The notes under the pieces: generated by a model
Database searches by the model: none
The model's input: the letters and a program-made list of their open reading frames with translations, nothing else
What the model was told of the DNA's origin: nothing
Shown: in pieces, positions 23,705-31,674 of the stretch
Numbering within the stretch: position 1 is the stretch's first letter
Layout: each line of letters opens with the position of its first letter
DNA from: RGIG3178 sp963674495
GTDB lineage: Bacteria > Bacillota > Clostridia > Christensenellales > QAND01
Reading direction: 5' to 3'
Assembly: GCA_963674495.2 (NCBI GenBank)
Contig: CAXXLG010000002.1
Span: 310,001-374,000 of the forward strand
DNA: 64,000 nt
Program-made: the position numbers and the translations under genes

Positions 23705-24763
23705 TTAGCCCTTCGGCTCCGATACGATATCCGTAACCCGAACGCCATAATTATCATCGATCACCACGACCTCGCCACGGGCAAAGAGCTTTCCGTTGAC
23801 GAAGATATCCACCATCTCGCCCGCCAGTTTGTCCAACACGATTACGGAGCCCATGTTCAATCCAAGGATCTCCTTGATGGTCTTTCTGCACTGCCCCAGT
23901 TCAACCGTCACCTGCAGCGGTACATCCATGATGAAATCGATGTTCTCCCCGCTCTCGATCCCTCCGTTTTTGGTTCGTCCCGGCGTTGCGTCAAAGGACT
24001 GGTACTGCACAGACCGTACGCCAATCCGGTTGGTCTCCTGCTCTTGCACCCTCTGCGACTTTGGCGCCGGCTGCCGTGCCGTCTGCGCGCTTTTTGGCAT
24101 CGTCTCTTCCGGTGCCGCCTGCGTATTATTATCCGAACCCATGACCTCCATCAAAAGGCACGAAGATAGCTTTTTACCAAATTCATACGGCATGATCTGC
24201 ATGATCTCACTTTGCAATACGTTTTCAATCTCCATGGCAAATTTGATATTGATCGTCGTATCGCTGTTGTTTCCCTCGTAATCATCCAGTGAGATCTGGC
24301 GCACGTTGGGCGGCGAGATGTTTACCGGCTGTTTTACAATATCGGACAAGGCCGTCGCCGAGGAGCCAACCATCTGGTTCATCACTTCGCTGATGGCGGA
24401 AAAGTGCAGTTCATCAAGCTCGATTTCCGCATTCTCGTCATATTCTTCGCCCATCAAAATGCTGGTGATGACAAAAACATCCCGCTCCTTGATCAAAAGC
24501 ACGTTGGATCCTTCAATGCCGTGCACATAGGATACCTCAACGGATACGTATTTCCCCTCATGGTCGCCAATTTCCTGATCGACATGGCCGACGCCTACCC
24601 TTGGGGTAGTGATGCTCACCTTGTTTCCCAGAAGTGTCGATAACGTCGTTGCTGCGGTGCCCATACAGATATTGCCGATCTCGCCGATTGCATCCCTCTC
24701 ATTGGCAGTCAGCTCAAAGCCGCCTAGCACGGCCTCTTTATCATAATCCAACAATTCACTCAT
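23705..24763 (-). CDS. fliY: Flagellar switch phosphatase FliY
   Basis: C-ring protein that removes phosphate from CheY-P and carries the FliN-like rotor domain. The 352 residues comprise a CheC-like region with two phosphatase sites (ERDAIGEIGNICMGTA, about residues 22-37, and HFSAISEVMNQMVGSSA, about 120-135), a Pro/Gln-rich linker (about 205-255) and a C-terminal SpoA domain (VPLQVTVELGQCRKTIKEILGL...). B. subtilis FliY has the same order. It overlaps fliM by 8 bases and is the last gene of the operon. Confidence 0.96.
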   Translation of the reverse strand: MSELLDYDKEAVLGGFELTANERDAIGEIGNICMGTAATTLSTLLGNKVSITTPRVGVGHVDQEIGDHEGKYVSVEVSYVHGIEGSNVLLIKERDVFVITSILMGEEYDENAEIELDELHFSAISEVMNQMVGSSATALSDIVKQPVNISPPNVRQISLDDYEGNNSDTTINIKFAMEIENVLQSEIMQIMPYEFGKKLSSCLLMEVMGSDNNTQAAPEETMPKSAQTARQPAPKSQRVQEQETNRIGVRSVQYQSFDATPGRTKNGGIESGENIDFIMDVPLQVTVELGQCRKTIKEILGLNMGSVIVLDKLAGEMVDIFVNGKLFARGEVVVIDDNYGVRVTDIVSEPKG

Positions 24764-25754
24764 TCTGGTCTTCCTCCTTGAGTACCTCCGCTATCTTGAT
24801 CGCTACCCTCTGGCCCGCAAGCCCGACAGTTCCTTTGAACTTTGTAATATGTTCAACCTTTACGGTTATTTTTTGATCGATATGGTGATCGATGCGTATC
24901 ACGTCACCCACCTGCAGGCTCACGATATCCTGAGCCGTTGCCACGGTGGAATCGAACATAGCGTGCAGCGCCAGCTGCGTGCTCGTGATGCGCGCACTCA
25001 TCATGGATATCTGTTCATCGTCGCATGGGTGCTGGGCAGTTTCGTTGTACCACGTCTTGGTGCCTAAAAGTTTGGCGATGGGCTGGACTGCCACGTGCGG
25101 AATGCAAAAATTGATAATGCCCGATATCTTCGCGATCTTCACGTTCATGGTGATGATTACGATGGGTTCATTAGTGGCCGTGACCTGTGCAAACTGAGCG
25201 CTGGTTTCAATCCGATCCAGTATCGCATGGGTATCCACCACTTTTTCCCAGCATTCGTTCATCAGCGAGAGCATCTGCTGCAATATGCGCGTTAAAATCG
25301 AAATCTCAATCTCCGTATATTGCTTGTTGGTGTCCTCGGAGGATTGGAATGTCCCTCCCAACAGGCGACTTATGATTTCATAGGCGACCGCGGAGGAAAC
25401 CTCCACCAACGACGATCCCGCCAAAGGCGGCATATCAAAAACAGCGAGCAGCACCGGCGCGGGCAATGAGTTGCTGTATTCCGAATATGTCTGCTCCTCG
25501 ATGGAAACGACCTCAACCTCACTCATTGCACGCAGCGTGCCGGACAGGAAGGTGGACAGGCGACCTGCATAGTTCTCAAAGATCAGATTGAACATACGGA
25601 TCTGCTCTTTGGGAAACCGGTTGGCCGTTTGAAAATTGTATGGACGCACCCTTTCGGTTTCCGCCTGTTCCGGCTTGTCCGTAGCGATGTCGTTGCCAAC
25701 CGCCAGCGCGCTTAAGAGTTCATCGATTTCATTTTGCGTTAATACCTCGGACAA
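24756..25754 (-). CDS. fliM: Flagellar motor switch protein FliM
   Basis: C-ring protein that binds CheY-P and sets rotation direction. A TTG start at 25754 is chosen because GGAGGAGGG lies 5 bases upstream; it gives 332 residues, the B. subtilis length, and begins with the conserved CheY-P-binding peptide LSEVLTQNEIDELLSAL. An ATG 42 bases upstream would place this site inside the gene. The middle CheC-like domain and C-terminal SpoA domain follow. A possible own promoter lies in the 190-base gap after fliL. Confidence 0.95.
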   Translation of the reverse strand: MSEVLTQNEIDELLSALAVGNDIATDKPEQAETERVRPYNFQTANRFPKEQIRMFNLIFENYAGRLSTFLSGTLRAMSEVEVVSIEEQTYSEYSNSLPAPVLLAVFDMPPLAGSSLVEVSSAVAYEIISRLLGGTFQSSEDTNKQYTEIEISILTRILQQMLSLMNECWEKVVDTHAILDRIETSAQFAQVTATNEPIVIITMNVKIAKISGIINFCIPHVAVQPIAKLLGTKTWYNETAQHPCDDEQISMMSARITSTQLALHAMFDSTVATAQDIVSLQVGDVIRIDHHIDQKITVKVEHITKFKGTVGLAGQRVAIKIAEVLKEEDQNE

Positions 25755-25835
25755 CAGAACCCTCCTCCCCACCAAAATAGCACTGTTTTTATTCAATCCG
25801 GCGCGCCGTTGGACGAACCAAACCTTGTCATGTCG

Positions 25836-25863
25836 ATCGTATCAGAGCCATCGCTTGTGTCAA
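25836..25863 (-). promoter_or_regulatory. Possible internal promoter before fliM
   Basis: Minus-strand TTGACA (25858-25863), a 16-base spacer and TACGAT (25836-25841), in the only sizeable gap of this operon (25755-25944). It would give extra fliM-fliY transcript. Confidence 0.45.
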
Positions 25864-25944
25864 ATAATCGATAAAAGCCTTTTGCCATACCGACCCATCT
25901 TCTATACGGATATACGGACGTTACCACATCGCACCATATTTCGG

Positions 25945-26352
25945 TCATTGTACCACATACTCATTGAAATAAACACCCTCTATATAGTCGATGCCCAACC
26001 GTTGTTCAAGTCCCTGCACGATTTCATTTGACAAGGTCTCCTGAATTTTCAAAGAGCGTAATTCATCGTATGTTTTGTCCCTTAACAGGAACAGCACCGT
26101 ATCCCGCACGGCAGACTCGTTCTCAGCTAAAAACGCCTGCTGTTGCTCTTTATCGCGTTCTTCGATTTCAAAGGCGATTGAAGTTTTCAAGAGGCTTGTG
26201 CTGTCCTTGACATTGGTCAGGAAGTAATCCTCGAGCGTATAGGAAAAGTAAGTGATCTCCGCCGCCTCGCCTTTTGAAAAGAACAGAAAGTACGATGCTA
26301 CGCCGGCTGCCACAAGCAAAAGAACCACAAGCGGTATCCATAACTTTTTAAT
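25945..26352 (-). CDS. fliL: Flagellar basal body-associated protein FliL
   Basis: Single-pass membrane protein around the stator. From the proposed start it has 135 residues: a basic start (KKLW), a membrane helix (IPLVVLLLVAAGVASYFLFF) and a periplasmic-type domain. The only in-frame conventional start is a TTG at 26388, inside motB and without a ribosome binding site. By contrast, AGGGGG lies 8 bases before an ATT codon at 26350-26352 whose product matches the usual FliL N terminus, so I propose AUU initiation. Confidence 0.88.
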   Translation of the reverse strand: MKKLWIPLVVLLLVAAGVASYFLFFSKGEAAEITYFSYTLEDYFLTNVKDSTSLLKTSIAFEIEERDKEQQQAFLAENESAVRDTVLFLLRDKTYDELRSLKIQETLSNEIVQGLEQRLGIDYIEGVYFNEYVVQ

Positions 26353-26365
26353 GTTTTTCGCCCCC

Positions 26366-27094
26366 TCACTTTTGTTCCATGCTTTCAATCACAAAGTCCA
26401 CGCGCCTGTTGCGCGCCCTCCCATGCACCGTATCGTTGGTATCGATGGGATGGTATTCCCCGTAACCGGCCACGGAGAGTTTATCAGGCGAGATCCTGGA
26501 GTCGGCCAGCATATATTCGAGTACGTTGACCGCGCGCGAGACGCTAAGATCCCAGTTGTTCTTGAAATTGGCGTTGGAAATGGGCACGTTGTCCGTATGC
26601 CCTTCGATGCGGATCATCCGAATTGTGTTGTCATAGTCCTTTATGATTATCACCAGATCGGTTAGGATCTTGACGGAATCCTTTCTGATCGTGTCCTTAC
26701 CTGAATTAAACAACGCCGAATCCTTCATTCTGATGGTGATAACGCCGTTTATATTGCTTACCTCCAGCGTAGCTTCAAGTCCCTTTTCGGCAATATGTTT
26801 TTTGATCTGTTCATACAAATCGTCGAATTTATTCGCAATCTCGTTGTTGGCAGCGATCATCTCCGGAGTCAGTTTCCCGTCGTCTATGATCTCCTCACTG
26901 CCTCCGCCGCTTTCCACAATGGCAACGCCGGTAAACGATTTAACGATCTCCTCCCACTTCTTTGCATTGATAGTGGAAAACGAGAAGAGCAGCACGAAAA
27001 ACGTAAGCATCAATGTCACCATGTCGCCATAGGTATTCATCCAGGCAGGCGCGCCCTCCTCTGCCTCTGCCTGCGGTCTATTTCGGTTTCTCAT
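26366..27094 (-). CDS. motB: Flagellar stator protein MotB
   Basis: Stator subunit anchoring the motor to peptidoglycan. The 242 residues have a cytoplasmic start, one membrane helix with the proton-path Asp (NTYGDMVTLMLTFFVLL) and an OmpA-like peptidoglycan-binding domain (about 120-240; IEGHTDNVPI, NWDLSVSRAVNV, GYGEYHPI). The ATG at 27094 is chosen over one 9 bases upstream because the GGAGG then has normal spacing. It overlaps motA by 17 bases. Confidence 0.96.
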   Translation of the reverse strand: MRNRNRPQAEAEEGAPAWMNTYGDMVTLMLTFFVLLFSFSTINAKKWEEIVKSFTGVAIVESGGGSEEIIDDGKLTPEMIAANNEIANKFDDLYEQIKKHIAEKGLEATLEVSNINGVITIRMKDSALFNSGKDTIRKDSVKILTDLVIIIKDYDNTIRMIRIEGHTDNVPISNANFKNNWDLSVSRAVNVLEYMLADSRISPDKLSVAGYGEYHPIDTNDTVHGRARNRRVDFVIESMEQK

Positions 27095-27896
27095 CCTGCA
27101 CATCCTCCGTTTCCGGTTTCACACTAGAAGGATTGTTTTGGCCTTTGTTGATCTCCCGCGTCGATAAAAACGAAGAAAGCTTGTCCCGTATAATGCGGGG
27201 GTTCTCCCCGTTTTGTATAGACAAAAGGCCTTCGAGCAGCAGTTCCTTCTCCATGGTTTCCGCTGCGGTGATCGCCTTGAGCTTTTTGGAGATGGGAATA
27301 AATACGAGATTGGCCAGCACCACCCCATAGAATGTGGTCACCAACGCCACCGCCATGGAAGGCCCCAGACTCTCCGGATCGGACAGTGTTTTCAACATGT
27401 TGATCAGGCCAATTAACGTTCCGATCATACCGAAAGCCGGCGCATAGCTTGCCATACTATCAACCATCGCCTGGCCCTTCGCATGCCGTTCCTGAACGAA
27501 AAAAATCTCCGCCTCCAGGATGCTCTTGATCAGTTCGGGGTCCGCTCCGTCCACGACCAGCATAACGCCTTTTTTTAAAAATGGGCTGTCGAAGGTCTCC
27601 ACCGCGTTTTCCAGAGCCAGAAGGCCATCTTTCCTGGCGATGTTTGCCACATCAATGATTAAATCGATGTCCTTTTTCAGATCGTGATCCTTTTTCTTAA
27701 AGGCTGTTTTATATACCTCTGCAAACGTTTTTAAAACTTTCCCACTAAAGGAGATAACGGTCGAAGCTATCGTGCCACCAATCACGATAAATATCGCGGC
27801 AATGTCCACAAAGCTCATAATTTGGCCATTGATCAGGATGGAGATCACAATGCAGATCAAGCCGAATCCCAATCCGACTATGGTTGTCAGTTCCAA
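27078..27896 (-). CDS. motA: Flagellar stator protein MotA
   Basis: Four-helix membrane subunit that, with MotB, uses ion flow to turn the rotor. About 272 residues. ASYAPAFGMIGTLIGLINML holds the conserved prolines near helix 3, and the cytoplasmic loop (about 55-150) has the charged residues that contact FliG. The start is a TTG at 27896 (AGAGG 8 bases before) or a GTG 9 bases upstream; the choice hardly changes the protein. Confidence 0.95.
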   Translation of the reverse strand: MELTTIVGLGFGLICIVISILINGQIMSFVDIAAIFIVIGGTIASTVISFSGKVLKTFAEVYKTAFKKKDHDLKKDIDLIIDVANIARKDGLLALENAVETFDSPFLKKGVMLVVDGADPELIKSILEAEIFFVQERHAKGQAMVDSMASYAPAFGMIGTLIGLINMLKTLSDPESLGPSMAVALVTTFYGVVLANLVFIPISKKLKAITAAETMEKELLLEGLLSIQNGENPRIIRDKLSSFLSTREINKGQNNPSSVKPETEDVQDEKPK

Positions 27897-27926
27897 AACA
27901 AACACCTCTGTCAGCTTTTGCTGCGG

Positions 27927-28118
27927 CTATGCCCTCGCAGTAAAAATCTGCCGCTTGTATTCAATCATCAGCTGCCTGATTTTATCGCATGATTCGGCAA
28001 CGACCATCTTGCGCCCGGATACCATCGAAATGACCGTATCCGGCGTCTCCTCCACAAACTCGATCAGATCGCAATTGACCATAAACTTTTCGTTATTCAA
28101 CCGGCTTAACTGGATCAT
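27927..28118 (-). CDS. flbD: FlbD family flagellar protein
   Basis: Small cytoplasmic protein of 63 residues: MIQLSRLNNEKFMVNCDLIE, EETPDTVISMVSGRKMVV and a C-terminal IEYKRQI. This matches the FlbD/SwrD family found between flgE and motA in Gram-positive flagellar operons. SwrD is known to raise swarming motor power in B. subtilis. The start at 28118 is the family start; the longer frame from 28166 is unlikely. Confidence 0.9.
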   Translation of the reverse strand: MIQLSRLNNEKFMVNCDLIEFVEETPDTVISMVSGRKMVVAESCDKIRQLMIEYKRQIFTARA

Positions 28119-28172
28119 ATCAATCTCCACAAAAATAATGTCTTTCTTCCTTCTGTTCTTTAGCAAATGCGC

Positions 28173-28207
28173 CGGGCAAGCCGGGGGAGCGTGCGCTCCC
28201 CCGCCCG
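28173..28207 (-). other. Strong stem-loop between flgE and flbD
   Basis: GGGGGAGC (28183-28190), loop GTGC and GCTCCCCC (28195-28202), extended by an outer CGGGC/GCCCG pair with a five-base bulge. There is no T-run on either side, so it looks like an RNA stability or processing element rather than a terminator. Confidence 0.6.
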
Positions 28208-28226
28208 ACCTGAAGATATCGCTATC

Positions 28227-29069
28227 CTACCGTTTGAGATTCACCAGTTCCTCCAGCATGGAGTCGGTGGTGGTGATGATTCTTGAATTGGCTTGAAATC
28301 CACGCTGCGTGACGATCATTTCCGTAAATTCGCTGGCCAAGTCCACGTTCGACATTTCCAACGAACCGGGATTCAGCGTACCAGCCGTGCCGTTACCCGG
28401 CAAGTTCATCACCGCGTTACCGGAATTTACCGTGCTTTGATACATGTTCGAGCCAACTTTTTCCAGTGCGTTTTCATTCGAAAAGGTAGCCAAGATCAAC
28501 TGACCGAGCACTGTTTTATCGTTTGTCGTGGCATCTAAACCCACGACTGTGCCGTTGCTGTCAATGGATACGTTATAATAGTTCGGGTCGATGTGGACGT
28601 CGACAACCTGTGGGTCGCCCAAACCGTCCAAAATTAAGCTGCCGTCGGTGTCCACCATATACCCCTGAACAAGGGAGCCGTTGGCCGTGACCAAGTCATC
28701 ATTCTGGTTCGTATAGAAGTTGCCGGCCCGCGTGTAGTAGGTGCCGCCGACATCCGTTACCACAAAATACCCGTCACCTTCAATGGACAAGTCCATTGTA
28801 TTGCCCGTATACTGGCTGCCGTTTGTGGTATGCAGCACATCGATGGACGCAACCGCCGTGCCCAAGCCAATCTGCTGCGGATTGGTGCCACCGTTGTTGG
28901 TCGTGGGCGCCGAGGACGCCTTGATGGTCTGACTGTAGATATCCTGAAATACCACGCGGCTGGTCTTATAGGCAATGGTGTTGACATTGGCGATGTTGTT
29001 GCCGATGACATCCATGCGGGTCTGGTGGCTGCGCAGGCCGGTTATGCCCGCGTAGAGTGAACGCATCAT
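28227..29069 (-). CDS. flgE: Flagellar hook protein FlgE (short form)
   Basis: Hook building block of 280 residues. The N-terminal rod-family motif LYAGITGLRSHQTRMDVIGNNIANVNT and the C-terminal heptads ending TQRGFQANSRIITTTDSMLEELVNLKR are present. The central D1/D2 part is short for a hook protein. FlgG-type rod proteins look similar, but its place after flgD and before flbD and motA identifies FlgE. The ATG follows AGGAGGT. Confidence 0.93.
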   Translation of the reverse strand: MMRSLYAGITGLRSHQTRMDVIGNNIANVNTIAYKTSRVVFQDIYSQTIKASSAPTTNNGGTNPQQIGLGTAVASIDVLHTTNGSQYTGNTMDLSIEGDGYFVVTDVGGTYYTRAGNFYTNQNDDLVTANGSLVQGYMVDTDGSLILDGLGDPQVVDVHIDPNYYNVSIDSNGTVVGLDATTNDKTVLGQLILATFSNENALEKVGSNMYQSTVNSGNAVMNLPGNGTAGTLNPGSLEMSNVDLASEFTEMIVTQRGFQANSRIITTTDSMLEELVNLKR

Positions 29070-29089
29070 TACTATTTTACCTCCTGTAG

Positions 29090-29695
29090 TTAAGCTTGAA
29101 TTTGCTCAATACCGCCGATGGGCACTTCCGCGCCGTCAACGATGGCATATACTTCGCCGTCTTTAACGTTGATATACGATACCACGCCGGATACGGTCAT
29201 GGGTTCGCCACCTTCGTCGGTGATTTCTGCCGTGATGGTCTTTCCGATCAAGTCCGCGCTTTGAACGAGTACCTGCTCCAAATTGGATTCGACCGTATTG
29301 ATCACGGCCACTACGTTTTCATACGCGAACTCTTCGTCCCCGATAATGAGGTATGCTTTGCTGTCCCTGATGGTCACGCCGTCCACTTGCCCAAAGGCGT
29401 ATTCGGTGCCTTCGCCCGTCGCATCGACGTATACGTACTTGCCCATCAGACTATACGCCTGGTTGGTACTCGTGGTCCCGTTGAGTTGCTCTACTTGTTC
29501 CAGCATCGCAAACTGCGTCAGCTGAGAAATAAACTCGGTGTCGCTGGCAGGTTCGAGCGGATCCTGACAGGATAGCTGTGCAACCAATAGCTGCAAAAAA
29601 GCATCCTTATCCAGCACGGAAGTAGTAGGCGATGTTAAATCGGACAGCGTACGTAATGCCGATGTGCCTTCTGTTGCCGACGTTATCGGAATCAA
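29090..29695 (-). CDS. flgD: Flagellar hook assembly scaffold FlgD
   Basis: Cap protein that lets hook subunits assemble. The 201 residues include the conserved KDAFLQLLVAQLSCQDPLEP...EFISQLTQFAMLEQ near the N terminus and a C-terminal region related to FlgD Tudor/FnIII folds. The start is TTG at 29695 behind AAAGGAG. The gene lies between fliK and flgE, the usual order. Confidence 0.93.
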   Translation of the reverse strand: MIPITSATEGTSALRTLSDLTSPTTSVLDKDAFLQLLVAQLSCQDPLEPASDTEFISQLTQFAMLEQVEQLNGTTSTNQAYSLMGKYVYVDATGEGTEYAFGQVDGVTIRDSKAYLIIGDEEFAYENVVAVINTVESNLEQVLVQSADLIGKTITAEITDEGGEPMTVSGVVSYINVKDGEVYAIVDGAEVPIGGIEQIQA

Positions 29696-29715
29696 TATGC
29701 TTTGCTCCTTTCATG

Positions 29716-31158
29716 TCATGCTTGAAATTCGACGGAACCGTTTTTTATGGCCAAATCCGATTCGTACATAGTTTCCATGCTTCCCTGTTGAACCGTGCTA
29801 TCCGATGCCGCGCCGCTCAAAAATCCGCTTTGGTGTGCGGTCGGCTGTTGGCCTCTTCCGTCGTACTGTTGGTGTCCGTTAAATGCGGGCGCTTCATAGG
29901 TCACTTCCAGTTGGCTGACCTGTATGCCCTTTTCCTTTAATGTTTCATGTAGCACAGATATCTGTTCCCCGATTGCTTCTTTCGCCATCGTGCTTTCCGT
30001 TTTGAGCTGCGCCTTGATCCCATTTTCGTCCATTACCAATTTGATGCTTAGCTTGCCAAGGAACTCTGGGCGTAACGTCACGGATATCTCTGATTTACCC
30101 TCCTGTGCTTGTGAAGTGATACTGTCCACGATGTGCATGACGTTTTGGGCCATATCTCCTTCATTTGTGGGCTGCGTTGCCAAAGACGGCTGCAAACCCT
30201 CAGTCTGAACGGCTCCGACGGAGCCGGTTTGCGAAACTGCGGTCCTCACCATAGATGCCTGCACAAAAGCAGCCTCTTTTTGCTGTTGACCCTCGTTTGC
30301 AAGCACTGCCTGTTCTTGCCTTTTCGACCCCGTGTCCCCATCGTCTGTTTCGCTTTGCCGCGTCCCGCCATCCAAAACCCGTACCGTTTCCAACACGGGC
30401 GATACGTCCGACGCCATAGCGGCTGTTCCGTCCGGTCTATCCATCCCGACCGTTGTTTGTTTGATCGCAGCCGCTTCCCGATTATTGACGGGCACTTCCG
30501 GATTTTCCGCGGACGCACACGCATCTTCCAAGGCGTTTGTCAGTCCCTCGATTAGCGCCGATTGCCCTGTTTGCCCGTCCGGAGCACCCACCGAGCCTCG
30601 CTGCGCGGGCATAGCGAGTGCGTCCTGTGCCGGTGATTGTGGAATATTTTCCACACCATCGGTATTGTTGTCCTGCTCTGCCATCCATTCTGTGCACAGA
30701 ATCATCTGTGACAAATCTATTTGCTTCCCTGCAATATCGTTTTCAAGAGAAGGTTGCCCTGTTGGTACGTCGGTTACCATCTGACCCCCACATTCGGAGG
30801 GACAAATGCCTTCCATCTTGAAGCTTAGCAATTCGAATCCTTCGAGAATGCCTTCGATTCCCAATTTCGTTGTCTCTGTCTCCGTCGCTTCCGTTTTGGG
30901 ATCGTCGTATATGCTAATGCTTTGCCTTGTCTTCCTCGTATTTTCGTGCCATTTTTCGAACAAGCAAACCAATTTCCCCTTATCCACCGTCTCCGTTTGG
31001 TTTCCCTCTGTCAATTTTTGTTCCGGTGCCTCTGCTTTCTCTTTGGCCTTTTCCATCATTTTCTGGAACGCAACAGGATCGGACGGTCTTATAGAGGTTC
31101 TGCCAAAAAACAGAAGGGTCTGCCCCTCGTTTGCTACAAGTTGTACCGGTTGATTGAT
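29716..31158 (-). CDS. fliK: Flagellar hook-length control protein FliK
   Basis: Hook-length ruler and export switch. The C-terminal domain is clear (SEISVTLRPEFLGKLSIKLV and IKAQLKTESTMAKEAIGEQ); the centre is a poorly conserved Gln/Glu/Thr-rich region, as usual for FliK. The first conventional start (ATG at 31059) has no ribosome binding site. The frame stays open and protein-like upstream (NQPVQLVANEGQTLLFFGR) to an ATC at 31156-31158, 6 bases after GGAGGG. I propose AUC initiation, giving 480 residues; the shorter form would have 447. Confidence 0.88.
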   Translation of the reverse strand: MNQPVQLVANEGQTLLFFGRTSIRPSDPVAFQKMMEKAKEKAEAPEQKLTEGNQTETVDKGKLVCLFEKWHENTRKTRQSISIYDDPKTEATETETTKLGIEGILEGFELLSFKMEGICPSECGGQMVTDVPTGQPSLENDIAGKQIDLSQMILCTEWMAEQDNNTDGVENIPQSPAQDALAMPAQRGSVGAPDGQTGQSALIEGLTNALEDACASAENPEVPVNNREAAAIKQTTVGMDRPDGTAAMASDVSPVLETVRVLDGGTRQSETDDGDTGSKRQEQAVLANEGQQQKEAAFVQASMVRTAVSQTGSVGAVQTEGLQPSLATQPTNEGDMAQNVMHIVDSITSQAQEGKSEISVTLRPEFLGKLSIKLVMDENGIKAQLKTESTMAKEAIGEQISVLHETLKEKGIQVSQLEVTYEAPAFNGHQQYDGRGQQPTAHQSGFLSGAASDSTVQQGSMETMYESDLAIKNGSVEFQA

Positions 31159-31228
31159 GTCCTTCCCTCCTTATTATTATTTCATCGCGCCTCAAGCCCA
31201 TCAGGCCAAAGGTACGAAATCGGTCATT

Positions 31229-31669
31229 CTAATTGGTGGCAATTCGATAGCTGATTATATCGCCCAGCGCATTCTCTTCGTCACGTTTCACCTGTGCCTT
31301 AAACTGCATATACTGCTTTTCCTGCAGATTCTCAAGCTTCTTGATTTCCTGATAGTTGCTTGTCTTTTCTAAAACGAGCTTCTGCCTCTCCCTTTGCGCA
31401 CTGTCGATACGGCCTTCTTGCCGGTTGATCATAAGCGTGTATTGGTCGATGTAGGCCGCATGGCTTTTAAACAGATCCGCCTGTACACCCTTTTGCGCAT
31501 CGCAAAGATACGCTTCCTTGGCATTCGTGCGCTGCTGGAATAGATCCTCCAACTCGCCGATCAGCTGTGCGAGGATTTCCTCATTGTGTTTCATCTGCAT
31601 TTGCAACTGCTCCTGCATGGACAACGTCAGATCCAGCAGCGGCTGCAGCGTAAACTTAAACTTTTTCAT
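31229..31669 (-). CDS. fliJ: Flagellar export protein FliJ
   Basis: Coiled-coil chaperone of the export ATPase, 146 residues and almost wholly helical: KFKFTLQPLLDLTLSMQEQLQMQM at the start and heptad patterns throughout. ATG 31669 is chosen (GGTGA 9 bases before). It directly follows fliI, as in other species. The 70 bases to fliK hold the fliK ribosome binding site only. Confidence 0.88.
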   Translation of the reverse strand: MKKFKFTLQPLLDLTLSMQEQLQMQMKHNEEILAQLIGELEDLFQQRTNAKEAYLCDAQKGVQADLFKSHAAYIDQYTLMINRQEGRIDSAQRERQKLVLEKTSNYQEIKKLENLQEKQYMQFKAQVKRDEENALGDIISYRIATN

Positions 31670-31674
31670 TTCGA

